DNA of 64,000 nucleotides from JBDWFY01 sp965275915 (lineage in GTDB: Bacteria > Pseudomonadota > Alphaproteobacteria > Rhizobiales > Stappiaceae). Under the pieces are notes generated by a model. The model had not been told where the DNA came from. It was given only the letters and a program-made list of their open reading frames with translations, and did no database searches. The stretch spans positions 248,001 through 312,000 of the forward strand of contig CBDHYI010000006.1 of the NCBI GenBank assembly GCA_965275915.1. The letters are read 5' to 3'. Position numbers and translations under genes: made by a program. Positions 1-9,322 of the stretch are shown here, piece by piece (the first letter of the stretch is position 1; every line of letters begins with the position of its first letter).

Positions 1-2
1 AT

Positions 3-896
3 GAATTCGCGTTCAAAGAACCCTACTTCATGGGGCGCCGGATTTCCTTTGGATTTGATGTTTACCAGCGGGAATTGAACGATAACGACTTCCGGTCTTA
101 TGACGAAAAGAGTACCGGTGGCGGCGTAAATTTCGGTCTTCCGTTGCGGGATGACGAATTAACCCTCAATCTTTTCTACAAGATCAATGATCGCGATGTT
201 TCCAACGTAGACAGCGATGCATCGGTGGCGCTGCAGGACTCCGCAGGCACAACGCTTACATCAATTGTCGGATACTCACTTGTCCATAACACTCTGGACA
301 ATTTCCGACTGCCTCGTGAGGGGATATTTGCGAAATTCCAGCAGGAATTTGCGGGTGTCGGCGGTGATGCACAATATATCCGGACCACGGCTGAGGCGCG
401 AGCTTACACCTCATTGGTCACGGATTGGGACCTTGTCGGCATGCTGGGCGTCAAAGGAGGCAACGTTTTCTCCTGGGGGAACCGGCTGAAAGTGCAGGAT
501 CAGTTCTTTGTCGGCGGCGAAACCATTCGCGGGTTTGATTCTCAGGGCATCGGTCCAAGGGACGCCAACACTGATGACGCGCTCGGCGGAAAATACTTCT
601 TTGCTGCCACCGCGGAATCGAACTTCCCGCTTCCATACATTCCACAGGGATTTGGTTTGAGGGGCGCCGTGTTCGCCGATGCGGGTTCGCTCTGGGATTT
701 CGACAACGAAATCGAGCAGGCAATTCCGGGTCTGAACGTCGAAAGCAACGACTTCAACCTTCGGGCATCTGTCGGTGTCGGTATTGCCTGGGAGTCGCCT
801 TTTGGCCCTATTCGCGCAGACTTTGCTTATCCGCTGTTGAAAGACGATGCGGACCGGACGGAAGTCTTCAGATTGAGCGGCGGTACGCGCTTCTGA
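3..896 (+). CDS. bamA: BamA outer-membrane assembly factor, C-terminal part
   Basis: This is the 3' part of the gene; the reading frame is open from base 3 and the N-terminal POTRA domains lie outside the window. The visible 297 or so residues are beta-barrel sequence of the Omp85 family: alternating aromatic and polar strands, the conserved barrel-lumen motif TIRGFDSQGIGPRD (the family's V/IRGF lid lock), and a C-terminal phenylalanine (GTRF) as expected for a barrel signal. BamA inserts beta-barrel proteins into the outer membrane. Its position just upstream of lpxD is the usual alphaproteobacterial arrangement, linking outer-membrane protein and lipid A assembly. Confidence 0.95.
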   Translation, partial: EFAFKEPYFMGRRISFGFDVYQRELNDNDFRSYDEKSTGGGVNFGLPLRDDELTLNLFYKINDRDVSNVDSDASVALQDSAGTTLTSIVGYSLVHNTLDNFRLPREGIFAKFQQEFAGVGGDAQYIRTTAEARAYTSLVTDWDLVGMLGVKGGNVFSWGNRLKVQDQFFVGGETIRGFDSQGIGPRDANTDDALGGKYFFAATAESNFPLPYIPQGFGLRGAVFADAGSLWDFDNEIEQAIPGLNVESNDFNLRASVGVGIAWESPFGPIRADFAYPLLKDDADRTEVFRLSGGTRF

Positions 897-1156
897 TTGA
901 GGACATCTATCGGAAATCAAATTGACCGCTGCCGGTGGCAGCGGTCAATCCTTTTAAGGCGGTATTCCGTGGACGTGGTGTCTTGTTTTCGCTGCTGCCG
1001 GATACTATCCCATTGGACGAAAAGCTATTTTCTCATTCCGGTTTGCTTCTGGCGATTTTGGCTGGGCCTTCAAAAAGAAAGAGCATCCTGATTATGCTTT
1101 AGCCCGTCTGCCTAAATATGTATAAGCAGGCCACAGAGAGAGTTGGCTTAATATTC

Positions 1157-2206
1157 ATGACAGAACCGCATTTTTACAAAAAGCCGCCTGTCGTCACCGT
1201 CAGCAAAGTGGCTGAGTGGGCGGGTGCTGAAATCAAGAAAGGCGATGGGGCCGAAGCGATTAAAAACGTCGCGCCGCTGGAAGACGCCGTATCCGGCGAC
1301 CTGGTCTTTCTTGATAACAACAAGTACTTTTCGCATCTTGAAAACACGCAAGCGACGGCCTGCCTGATTGCGCCGCGTTTCGCTGACCGGGTTCCCGAGC
1401 ATGTCGTTCCGCTCGTTGTGGCCGAACCTTACAGGGCTTACGCCAAAGTTCTGTCGATGCTTTATCCTGATGGCAACAGGCCTTTGACCGTCCTGCAAAG
1501 AGACGGTATTTCACCATCCGCGCAGGTGGCCGAAACGGCCGTTCTTGAAGCCAATGTTACGGTTGAGGCCGGTGCGGTTATCGGGCCTGGTGCGGAAATC
1601 GGTGCCGACACATATGTCGGTCCAAATGCGGTCATCGGGGCAAACTGCAGAATTGGGCGAAAGTGCAGCATCGGCGCAAACACGACCTGTCAGCACGCAG
1701 TTATCGGCAATGGTGTCATCATCCATCCGGGTGTGTGTATCGGTCAGGACGGTTTCGGCTTTGCCATGGGCATGTCCGGTCATCTGAAAGTTCCGCAGAT
1801 CGGGCGGGTCATCATTCAGGACGATGTAGAGATCGGCGCCAACACCACCATTGATCGTGGCGCAAACCGAGACACGATGATCGGTGAAGGGACCAAGATC
1901 GACAACCAGGTGCAAATCGCTCACAACGTCGTCATCGGGCGGCATTGTATTCTGGTCTCCCAGGTTGGAATTGCAGGCAGTGCGACACTGGGAGATTACG
2001 TTGCAATTGGGGGCCAAAGCGGAGTAAACGGACATGTCAAGGTCGGCTCCGGTACCCAGGTTGCTGCGGTATCAAGTGTTTATGAAGACCTTCCTGGTGG
2101 CGGCAAGTATGGCGGTGTGCCGGCCAAACCGCTTAAAGACTGGTTTCGTGAAGTGACTGCCGTCAGCCGGCTTGCATCGACACGCCGAACGAGCAAAAAG
2201 AAATAA
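1157..2206 (+). CDS. lpxD: UDP-3-O-(3-hydroxymyristoyl)glucosamine N-acyltransferase
   Basis: LpxD adds the N-linked hydroxyacyl chain to UDP-3-O-acylglucosamine, the third step of lipid A synthesis in the cytoplasm. The 349-aa product has the N-terminal uridine-binding domain (about residues 1-110) followed by many hexapeptide repeats (I/V-G-x-x-x-x) that form a left-handed beta-helix. The catalytic histidine sits in QIAHN (about residue 256). I chose the ATG at 1157 (MTEPHF) because it gives the family's length; an in-frame upstream ATG at 1118 would add 13 residues unlike the family. The Shine-Dalgarno sequence is weak at both. First gene of the lpxD-fabZ-lpxA-lpxI-lpxB run. Confidence 0.95.
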   Translation: MTEPHFYKKPPVVTVSKVAEWAGAEIKKGDGAEAIKNVAPLEDAVSGDLVFLDNNKYFSHLENTQATACLIAPRFADRVPEHVVPLVVAEPYRAYAKVLSMLYPDGNRPLTVLQRDGISPSAQVAETAVLEANVTVEAGAVIGPGAEIGADTYVGPNAVIGANCRIGRKCSIGANTTCQHAVIGNGVIIHPGVCIGQDGFGFAMGMSGHLKVPQIGRVIIQDDVEIGANTTIDRGANRDTMIGEGTKIDNQVQIAHNVVIGRHCILVSQVGIAGSATLGDYVAIGGQSGVNGHVKVGSGTQVAAVSSVYEDLPGGGKYGGVPAKPLKDWFREVTAVSRLASTRRTSKKK

Positions 2207-2253
2207 GATTGCGGCCCACGGGAACCGGGTCGAGAAGACGAGGACTTGACGCC

Positions 2254-2718
2254 ATGGACAGCGAAACGGCGACGGAGCTTGGATCTGTAGATATTGTTGA
2301 AATTCTAAAACTGTTGCCGCATCGGTATCCATTTCTGATGATCGATAAAATCATCGAAATGAATGCCGATGAATCGTGCATCGGAATTAAGAATGTAACG
2401 ATAAACGAACCCCATTTCCTGGGCCACTTTCCCGGGCATCCGGTCATGCCAGGTGTGCTTCTGATCGAAGCGATGGCGCAGACGGCCGGCGCCCTTTGCG
2501 TTTCCTCGCAAGGTCCGAACGTTACGCCGCAGCTTGTATATTTTATGACCATCGACAAGGCAAAATTCCGCAAACCCGTCGTTCCGGGAGATGTTGTGCG
2601 GATCCATGTTCAAAAAGTTCGCAAACGAGGAACGATCTGGAAGTTTCGGGCTGAGGCAAAAGTCGAGGGTGTGCTTGTCGCCGAAGCCGAAGTCGGCGCT
2701 ATGATGATTGAAGACTAG
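2254..2718 (+). CDS. fabZ: 3-hydroxyacyl-[acyl carrier protein] dehydratase FabZ
   Basis: FabZ dehydrates 3-hydroxyacyl-ACP during fatty acid elongation and competes with LpxA and LpxD for hydroxyacyl-ACP, which explains its place in the lpx operon. The 154-aa product has the hot-dog fold signature LPHRYPFLMID and the active site GHFPGHPVMPGVLLIEA, with catalytic His58 and Glu72. The ATG at 2254 has a GAGGA ribosome site about ten bases upstream; the longer ORF start at 2209 adds residues not seen in the family. The TAG stop forms part of the CTAG tetranucleotide at the left edge of a small mobile element, so the insertion lies directly after the gene without truncating it. Confidence 0.95.
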   Translation: MDSETATELGSVDIVEILKLLPHRYPFLMIDKIIEMNADESCIGIKNVTINEPHFLGHFPGHPVMPGVLLIEAMAQTAGALCVSSQGPNVTPQLVYFMTIDKAKFRKPVVPGDVVRIHVQKVRKRGTIWKFRAEAKVEGVLVAEAEVGAMMIED

Positions 2719-2979
2719 GGTGTGGACTCATAAATGTACTTAAAATGGTATGGGCCGATTTGTTCGGATACAAGGCGCAAATCCGCAGGAAACCATCCGG
2801 TTTTCAAGGGTGTGCAACGCTGTAGCCGAACCAATCGGCCATATCCGAAAGGACGGGCAAACGGCTTCAATCTGCTGCGTCAGGCTGTTCAACCGGGCAT
2901 CAAGCCCGCTTGTCACACCCTTCCTTGCAACTTTTTGCCGTTTGGTCCGCCATTTCAAGTACATTTATGAGTCCACACC
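2719..2979. mobile_element. MITE-like non-autonomous insertion element, 261 bp
   Basis: The two ends are inverted repeats of 30 bases with one mismatch: 2719-2748 starts GGTGTGGACTCATAAATG and 2950-2979 is its reverse complement apart from one base. Both ends are flanked by CTAG (2715-2718 and 2980-2983), consistent with a 4-bp target duplication. The interior has no convincing gene; the two short overlapping ORFs on opposite strands lie partly in the repeats and resemble no protein I know. The GTGTGGACTCA-type ends and CTAG target recall IS5/IS427-group elements of rhizobia, but that assignment is inference. It splits the lpx operon between fabZ and lpxA. Confidence 0.85.
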
Positions 2980-3202
2980 CTAGGTTCAGGACCCATTCAT
3001 TTCATGCAGTTGTGTTTTGAAAGACGTGTTCGAATGGAGAGAAGCAAAAGTCGGAGCATTTTTGCGACAAGGATACGCGACACAAAGAAGGCCGGGGCAT
3101 TTCACGCGATTTAACAATTGCGAGAATTGTCGTGGCGGGCAACCAAAATGGCTGCGCTCAAATGAACCAACACAAACAGGATACGCTCTAGAGGATAACT
3201 GA

Positions 3203-3994
3203 ATGACCGAAATCCACCCGACGGCGATAGTCGAAGATGGCGCTGTGATTGGCGCCAATGTACACATCGGGCCGTTGTGTGTTGTCGGAGCGAAGGTCGA
3301 GCTAAATGATAATGTACGACTTCATTCCCATGTTGTCATCGCGGGCGACACAACAATCGGGGAGGGATGCCAGATCTATCCTTTTGCCAGCGTCGGACAT
3401 GCGCCGCAGGACCTGAAATATCGCGGCGAAAAAAACCAGTTGATTATCGGCAAACGCACTGTGATCCGGGAAAACGCGACTTTGAATCCGGGAACCGAGG
3501 GCGGTGGATCGATTACACGAGTTGGCGACAATTGCCTGCTGATGGCTGGGACGCATGTCGGCCACGATTGCCAGGTCGGAAACTCTGTCATAATGGCGAA
3601 CAACGCGACACTCGCAGGGCATGTGGAGGTCGGCGATTTCGCAATTTTTGGCGGACTGAGCGCCGTCCATCAATTCGTGCGCATCGGCACGCAGGCGATT
3701 ATTGGCGGACTGACGGGGGTTGAGTTCGACGTCATCCCCTTTGGCTCTGTGGTTGGCGATCGCGCGTCACTGGCCGGCTTGAATCTGGTTGGCCTCAAGC
3801 GGAGAGGGGTGCCGCGTGAGCAGATACATGCTCTTAGGGGCGCTTATAAAGTGCTCTTCAAGGAAAGCGGTACCATACAGGAGCGCGTTCAGGAGGCGGC
3901 TGCGGCCTATCCCGGCGAACCGCTTGTTGAAACCCTGCTGACCTTTATGGAGGAAAAGTCCAATCGTGGTTTCTGCACGCCTGCCAAAAACTAG
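3203..3994 (+). CDS. lpxA: UDP-N-acetylglucosamine O-acyltransferase
   Basis: LpxA carries out the first committed step of lipid A synthesis, moving 3-hydroxyacyl from ACP to UDP-GlcNAc. The 263-aa product starts MTEIHPTAIVEDGAVIG, runs through about ten hexapeptide-repeat coils and ends with a helical C-terminal domain. The catalytic histidine is His121 in AGTHVGHDC, equivalent to E. coli His125. An AGAGG ribosome site lies eight bases before the ATG. Upstream is a 219-bp AT-containing spacer and then the MITE, so expression could depend on a local promoter as well as on read-through from fabZ; the sequence alone does not settle this. Confidence 0.96.
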   Translation: MTEIHPTAIVEDGAVIGANVHIGPLCVVGAKVELNDNVRLHSHVVIAGDTTIGEGCQIYPFASVGHAPQDLKYRGEKNQLIIGKRTVIRENATLNPGTEGGGSITRVGDNCLLMAGTHVGHDCQVGNSVIMANNATLAGHVEVGDFAIFGGLSAVHQFVRIGTQAIIGGLTGVEFDVIPFGSVVGDRASLAGLNLVGLKRRGVPREQIHALRGAYKVLFKESGTIQERVQEAAAAYPGEPLVETLLTFMEEKSNRGFCTPAKN

Positions 3995-4036
3995 GCTGAC
4001 CCTCTTTCGGCCAATCCTGAACATAAACCGAGATCC

Positions 4037-4867
4037 ATGACATCTCCGATTGCTCTTATCGCCGGAAATGGTCGAATTCCCCTGGAAGTGGCCCGGGCTG
4101 TTCGTAAGGAAGGCCATGATCTTCTGGTTGTTGCGATCAATGGGGAGGCGGAAGAAGAAATTTCGGAACTCTCCCCTCATTGGCTTGATTGGGGACAGAT
4201 CGGCAAATTGTTCAAGCTTCTGAAGAGCCATGACTGCAGGGATGTGATTTTGATCGGAGGGGTAAAAAATCGTCCCGACTTTAAATCGATCATGGGGGAC
4301 CTGGGCACACTTCGCCGAATTCCGAGAATTGTTTCGGTGCTGAGTGGCGGCGACGATACCGTCCTTCAGGGTGTCATTCGATTGTTTGAAGATGATGGTT
4401 TTCGCATTGTCGGTGCACATGAATATGCTCCGTCGCTGCTGGCCGGCCGGGGACTGGTTATCGGACAGACCCCCTGCGATAGCGATGCGAAGGACATCGA
4501 CATTGCTGTTGAAACCGCCAGCACGTTGGGGCGGCTGGATATCGGTCAGGCTGTCGTTGTCTCTGGCGGTCGTGTTATTGCCGTCGAAGCTGCGGAAGGG
4601 ACTGACCTGATGCTTCAGCGCTGCATTGATCTCAAGTCGAACAGGCGGTTTTCCTGGAAAGGGCAGCAGGGGGTGATGGCCAAATGCACAAAGCCCACGC
4701 AGGATTTGCGCGTCGATCTGCCCACAATCGGGCCGGGGACGATTGCCAAAGTTGCTGAAGCCGGGCTGGCCGGGCTGGTTGTCAGTTCTGAAACGGTTTT
4801 TATCGCCGAAAAGGACAAGACACTGTCTCTGGCAGAAGAAAACAATCTGTTTATCAAGGGAATATGA
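4037..4867 (+). CDS. lpxI: UDP-2,3-diacylglucosamine pyrophosphohydrolase LpxI
   Basis: LpxI hydrolyses UDP-2,3-diacylglucosamine to lipid X and UMP, the role that LpxH has in gammaproteobacteria. The 276-aa product matches the DUF1009 family: an N-terminal lid domain (MTSPIALIAGNGRIPLEVARA) and a C-terminal catalytic domain with VVVSGGRVIAVEAAEGTD and TQDLRVDLPTIGPGTI. Asp227 in RVDLP is the likely metal-binding catalytic aspartate. It starts 42 bases after lpxA and ends 12 bases before lpxB, so the three are almost certainly co-transcribed. Confidence 0.94.
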   Translation: MTSPIALIAGNGRIPLEVARAVRKEGHDLLVVAINGEAEEEISELSPHWLDWGQIGKLFKLLKSHDCRDVILIGGVKNRPDFKSIMGDLGTLRRIPRIVSVLSGGDDTVLQGVIRLFEDDGFRIVGAHEYAPSLLAGRGLVIGQTPCDSDAKDIDIAVETASTLGRLDIGQAVVVSGGRVIAVEAAEGTDLMLQRCIDLKSNRRFSWKGQQGVMAKCTKPTQDLRVDLPTIGPGTIAKVAEAGLAGLVVSSETVFIAEKDKTLSLAEENNLFIKGI

Positions 4868-4879
4868 CGGCAGAAAAGA

Positions 4880-6085
4880 ATGAAAAGCGATGCCGATAAA
4901 GCCCTGAAAGTTTTTTTTGTTGTTGGAGAAGAGTCCGGGGACCAGTTGGGAGCCAGCTTAATGCAGGGCCTGTCTGCGTTGACAGAGGACAATGTCTCTT
5001 TTGTGGGCGTTGGCGGCGGTCGCATGGAGACGCTGGGCCTGACGTCCCTGTTTCCGCTCAGCGATATTGCCGTTATGGGGCTTTCTGCCGTGTTGGCACG
5101 ACTGCCAACCATTGTTCGAAGAGTTTATCAGACGGTTGATGCCGTTGTTAAAGCGAAACCCGATGTTCTCGTTATTATCGACAGTCCTGAATTCACCCAC
5201 AATATCGCAAAACGCGTCAGAAAACGTGTTCCGGACATTCCGATTGTCGATTATGTGTCACCCAGCGTCTGGGCCTGGCGAGCCGGGCGTGCAAGAAAGA
5301 TGGCCCGTTATGTCGATCATCTGCTGGCGATCTTGCCATTTGAGCCGGAGGTTCATCTGCGGCTTGGCGGACCGGAGTGCAGCTATGTCGGCCACCCGCT
5401 TACGCAAAAGTTCAGCGAACTCAGACCTGTTGACGCTGTTGAAAGACCGCTGCTTACAGATGCGGAAAGACCTACTTTGCTGCTCTTGCCGGGGAGCCGG
5501 TCAAGTGAAATCGAACGTCTGCTGGATCCCTTTGAAGAAACACTGAAAATACTCTCAGCAAGAAAACCGGACATAGAAATTATTGTCCCTGCAGTTCCGC
5601 ATCTGTCACAGCGGATCATTGACAGAACGTCCGGCTGGCAGTTGCCTGTACAAGTGGTGACCGGCGAGCAAGAGAAGTTTGCCGCCTTCCGCCGTGCGCA
5701 TGCGGCGCTTGCTGCTTCGGGTACAGTCAGTCTGGAGCTCGCGCTTTCAGGCGTGCCGATGGTCGTCGCCTACAAAGTTGACTGGTTTTACCGGCAGCTT
5801 CACGCGTTGCATAAGATTACTCCCATCGGTTATGTCGACTCAATGGTTTTGCCGAACATTATTCTGGGTAAAAACGTCGTGCCGGAATTTCTCAACCAAG
5901 AGGTCGAGGCGCAAAAGATGGCGCATATTCTGGAGAAACTGCTTGTCGACGGTCCTGAGCGTCAGCAGCAACTGGACGGTTTTGCGCTGCTTGAGGACAC
6001 AATGCGTCCGGACTCCGGCAAGGCCCCTGGTGTTCTGGCTGCGGAAATCACTCTTGCTGCAACGAGGCCGGACTTCGCCCGATAA
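4880..6085 (+). CDS. lpxB: Lipid A disaccharide synthase
   Basis: LpxB is a GT19 glycosyltransferase that condenses lipid X with UDP-2,3-diacylglucosamine to make the lipid A disaccharide at the inner face of the inner membrane. The 401-aa protein begins KVFFVVGEESGDQLGASLM, has the conserved YVSPSVWAWRAGRARKMARYVDH block, and the donor-binding LLLLPGSRSSEIERL and AASGTVSLELAL segments. It is the last gene of the lpx run and is followed by a hairpin terminator. Confidence 0.96.
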   Translation: MKSDADKALKVFFVVGEESGDQLGASLMQGLSALTEDNVSFVGVGGGRMETLGLTSLFPLSDIAVMGLSAVLARLPTIVRRVYQTVDAVVKAKPDVLVIIDSPEFTHNIAKRVRKRVPDIPIVDYVSPSVWAWRAGRARKMARYVDHLLAILPFEPEVHLRLGGPECSYVGHPLTQKFSELRPVDAVERPLLTDAERPTLLLLPGSRSSEIERLLDPFEETLKILSARKPDIEIIVPAVPHLSQRIIDRTSGWQLPVQVVTGEQEKFAAFRRAHAALAASGTVSLELALSGVPMVVAYKVDWFYRQLHALHKITPIGYVDSMVLPNIILGKNVVPEFLNQEVEAQKMAHILEKLLVDGPERQQQLDGFALLEDTMRPDSGKAPGVLAAEITLAATRPDFAR

Positions 6086-6089
6086 ATTA

Positions 6090-6116
6090 GGGGCACAGAA
6101 AACTGCGCCCCGTTTT
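6090..6116. terminator. Hairpin terminator between convergent lpxB and gltA
   Basis: GGGGC-A-CAG, loop AAAA, CTG-C-GCCCC forms a stem with one A/C mismatch and is followed by GTTTTG on the plus strand. It lies between the ends of lpxB (plus) and gltA (minus) and could serve the lpx transcript; the T-run is short. Confidence 0.6.
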
Positions 6117-6149
6117 GAGATTTGTTTTGCCGGATCTGTCGTGGACCGC

Positions 6150-7445
6150 TCAGCCCAGTCGTTGGGAAATTGAGACGTAATCCCGGGTCGTTGCGCCTGT
6201 ATAAATCTGGCGCGGGCGACCGATTTTCTGAGACGGATCTTCCACCATCTCTTTCCATTGCGCAATCCAGCCGACCGTACGGGCCAGTGCGAACAGAACG
6301 GTAAACATCGTCGTCGGAAAGCCAAGCGCCCGGAGCGTGATGCCGGAATAGAAGTCGATATTGGGATAGAGCTTTTTCTCAATGAAATACTCGTCCGACA
6401 ATGCGATCCGTTCCAGTTCGATCGCTACTTCCAGCAACGGATCGTCTTTGATGCCAAGCTCGCCCAGTACTTCGTGGCAGGTCTTCTGCATGATGCGGGC
6501 GCGAGGATCGTAGTTCTTGTAAACCCGGTGCCCGAAGCCCATCAGGCGGAACGGATCGTTTTTGTCCTTGGCGCGCCGGACATATTCGGGGATATGCTCG
6601 ACGGATCCGATCTCTGAAAGCATGTTCAGGGCAGCTTCGTTGGCGCCGCCATGGGCAGGTCCCCAGAGACAGGCGATGCCGGCGGCTATGCAGGCAAACG
6701 GGTTCGCGCCGGATGATCCTGCCAGACGAACCGTTGAAGTTGACGCATTCTGTTCGTGATCCGCATGGAGGATAAAGATCCGATCCATGGCGCGCGCCAA
6801 GACCGGATTGACCTGATATTCCTCGCACGGCACGGCGAAACACATATTCAGGAAGTTGGCCGCGTAACCGAGTTTATTCTGAGGATAAACAAACGGCTGG
6901 CCGATATGGTATTTGAACGCCATGGCCGCGATTGTCGGCATTTTGGCAATCATGCGCAGTGAGGCAACCATGCGCTGATGCGGATCGGAAATATCCGTAC
7001 TGTCGTGATAAAATGCTGACAACGCGCCGACCACGCCGACCATAATCGCCATTGGATGGGCGTCACGACGAAAACCCGAGAAGAACCGCGACATCTGTTC
7101 GTGGATCATCGTGTGATATGTCACGCGATGAACGAAATCGTCCTTTTGGCTTTGTGAGGGCAGCTCCCCATAAAGCAGCAGATAACAGGTCTCCAGAAAG
7201 TCGCCATGCTCAGCGAGCTGTTCAATTGGATAGCCGCGATAAAGAAGAACGCCTGCATCGCCGTCAATATAGGTGATTTTCGACTCGCAGGAAGCGGTTG
7301 ATGTGAAACCCGGATCGTAGGTGAACCGCCCTGTCTCGCCGTAAAGGCTGGCTATGTTCACGACATCCGGCCCCACTGTACCTTCTTGCACCGGGAGTTC
7401 GTAGACCTCATCGCCAATGGTCAAAGTTGCATTTTGTTCGCTCAT
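6150..7445 (-). CDS. gltA: Citrate synthase
   Basis: Type II citrate synthase condensing acetyl-CoA with oxaloacetate in the cytoplasm. The 431-aa protein has the N-terminal beta domain (MSEQNATLTIGDEVYELPV), the catalytic segments LWGPAHGGANEAAL and FGHRVYKNYDPRARIM, and a C-terminal arginine block (GRPRQIYTG). Length and order of motifs are those of the hexameric NADH-sensitive bacterial enzymes. Convergent to lpxB, a neighbourhood shared by many Hyphomicrobiales. The 230 bases upstream (7446-7675) separate it from the end of gltX and presumably hold its promoter. Confidence 0.97.
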   Translation of the reverse strand: MSEQNATLTIGDEVYELPVQEGTVGPDVVNIASLYGETGRFTYDPGFTSTASCESKITYIDGDAGVLLYRGYPIEQLAEHGDFLETCYLLLYGELPSQSQKDDFVHRVTYHTMIHEQMSRFFSGFRRDAHPMAIMVGVVGALSAFYHDSTDISDPHQRMVASLRMIAKMPTIAAMAFKYHIGQPFVYPQNKLGYAANFLNMCFAVPCEEYQVNPVLARAMDRIFILHADHEQNASTSTVRLAGSSGANPFACIAAGIACLWGPAHGGANEAALNMLSEIGSVEHIPEYVRRAKDKNDPFRLMGFGHRVYKNYDPRARIMQKTCHEVLGELGIKDDPLLEVAIELERIALSDEYFIEKKLYPNIDFYSGITLRALGFPTTMFTVLFALARTVGWIAQWKEMVEDPSQKIGRPRQIYTGATTRDYVSISQRLG

Positions 7446-7675
7446 AAGGCCTACCCCTTGAACTGAGCCGTTGCCGCGCCGTATCGATGTTGTTTAACAA
7501 ACAGCTGTTTTCCGTGCTTGGAAAACACCAGCGCAGCACACAGCGGAAGGAATGATCTCCGTTTGCCTATCCGATTTGCCCGTTTCCCGCAAGCTCCCGG
7601 TCATTAGGCTTTGGTCAAATATATATGTTCCTCATAAAATAATTTTGATACTTCAATGTGTTAGGGTGTTTTGCC

Positions 7676-9100
7676 TCAGATATCCGCCTGATCGCGCAAA
7701 CGGGCCAGCGCTTCGTCCTTTCCCAAAACGAAGAGAACGTCGAAGATGCCCGGTGAGGTCGACGTTCCCGTGAGGGCCGCGCGGAGCGGCTGTGCCACTT
7801 TGCCGAGTTTCAGGTCTTCCGCCTCGGCGAACGTTTTCACCGCGGATTCGGTGGCCTCAACGCTCCAATCACCGATGTTTTCGAGGGTCGGCAACAGGCG
7901 TTTCAGCACGGACCGCGCATCGTCAGTCAGAATTTTCGATGCTTTTTCGTCAAGGGAAAGCGGACGTTGGGCCCAGATGAAGGCCGCGCTTTTGATCAGT
8001 TCCACAAGCGTTTTTGCGCGCTCCTTCAGGCCCGGCATGGCAAGCTTAAGCTGCTCAATTCGGGCGCCGCTCATCTGTTGCCGGATCGCTGACCCGCCAT
8101 CCAGATGCGGAAGCAATTGCAACACAGCCCTGGTCAGATCTTCGTCGGACGCGTGTCGGATGTAGTGACCGTTCAGGTTTTCAAGCTTAACGAAGTCAAA
8201 CCTCGATGCAGACTTGCCTATTCCCGGCAGGTCGAACCACTCGATCATCTGTTCGGTGCTGAAAATTTCCTCATCGCCATGGCTCCATCCAAGTCGGGCA
8301 AGATAATTGCGCATGGCGGCCGGCAGATATCCCATGTCGCGATAGGCATCAACGCCCAAAGCGCCGTGGCGTTTGGACAGTTTTGCCCCATCGGGCCCGT
8401 GAATGAGCGGAACATGCGCCATCACCGGTACGGACCATCCCATCGCTTGGTAGATGATTGTCTGCCGGGCGGCATTTGTCAGGTGATCGTCGCCCCGTAT
8501 GATGTGGGTGACCCCCATATCGTGATCGTCGACGACGACTGCATGCATGTAAGTCGGCGAGCCGTCGGATCTCAGGATGACAAAATCGTCAAGGTCTTTG
8601 TTCGGAAAACGAACTGTTCCCTGTACCTGATCTTCGACCACCGTTTCACCTTCCGTCGGCGCCTTGATGCGGACGACAAACGGCGTGTCGTTCGGTGCTT
8701 CGCCGGGATCGCGGTCACGCCAGCGGCCATCATAACGCGGCGGTTTGCCCTCCGCTTTTGCCTTTTCCCGCATATCGGCCAGTTCTTCAGCCGTTGCGTA
8801 ACAGCGATAGGCTTTGCCTCCAGCCAGAAGTTCTTCCGCGACCGCACGGTGTCTGTCAGCGTTGCCATACTGCGAAATGGGCTCGCCGCTCCAGTCAAGG
8901 CCCAGCCAATTCAGACCTTCCGAGATCGCCGCAATCGCTTCTTCGGTTGATCGGGCGCGATCCGTGTCCTCAATCCGAAGCAGCATTTTTCCGTTGTGTC
9001 CTTTGGCATAAAGCCAGTTGAACAGAGCGGTGCGGGCGCCACCGATATGGAGGAAGCCTGTCGGAGAGGGAGCAAAACGGGTAACGACAGCGTCGGTCAT
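7676..9100 (-). CDS. gltX: Glutamyl-tRNA synthetase
   Basis: Class I aminoacyl-tRNA synthetase charging tRNA-Glu (and possibly tRNA-Gln for later amidation). The product is 474 aa when started at the ATG at 9100 (MTDAVVTRFAPSPTGFLHIGG); the ORF upstream of this ATG does not resemble the family. The HIGH signature is HIGG at residues 18-21 and the KMSKS signature is KLSKRHG; RIEDTDRARSTEEA is the conserved Rossmann segment. The C-terminal anticodon-binding helical domain is complete. Divergent from comEC, with about 220 bases between the starts. Confidence 0.96.
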   Translation of the reverse strand: MTDAVVTRFAPSPTGFLHIGGARTALFNWLYAKGHNGKMLLRIEDTDRARSTEEAIAAISEGLNWLGLDWSGEPISQYGNADRHRAVAEELLAGGKAYRCYATAEELADMREKAKAEGKPPRYDGRWRDRDPGEAPNDTPFVVRIKAPTEGETVVEDQVQGTVRFPNKDLDDFVILRSDGSPTYMHAVVVDDHDMGVTHIIRGDDHLTNAARQTIIYQAMGWSVPVMAHVPLIHGPDGAKLSKRHGALGVDAYRDMGYLPAAMRNYLARLGWSHGDEEIFSTEQMIEWFDLPGIGKSASRFDFVKLENLNGHYIRHASDEDLTRAVLQLLPHLDGGSAIRQQMSGARIEQLKLAMPGLKERAKTLVELIKSAAFIWAQRPLSLDEKASKILTDDARSVLKRLLPTLENIGDWSVEATESAVKTFAEAEDLKLGKVAQPLRAALTGTSTSPGIFDVLFVLGKDEALARLRDQADI

Positions 9101-9322
9101 GATTATCTCGGATTTCAGGATGTCAGGTCGATGGAAAGTGGGTATGCCATTCCGGCTGACGGTGATGTAGCATAGCTGCGATAAAGCCCCAAGGGGCAAG
9201 CTTGAGGCCGGTTTGGTCCATTCCGGATCAGGGTCTTGGCCTGTTCACGATGTTCAGAGGTGTGGAGTAGCAAATTGCGGGGGGAGAAGCGACTGGCAGA
9301 CCGGATTCCGGCATCTGTTTCT

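Noticed and set aside
2734..2983. Short ORFs inside the MITE-like element as a transposase
   Set aside because: Three overlapping ORFs of under 80 codons on both strands, starting in the terminal repeats, without a transposase motif.
9230..9260. Possible LexA box before comEC (GTTC-N5-GTTC)
   Set aside because: Spacing is five, not seven, bases, so it does not match the alphaproteobacterial operator.
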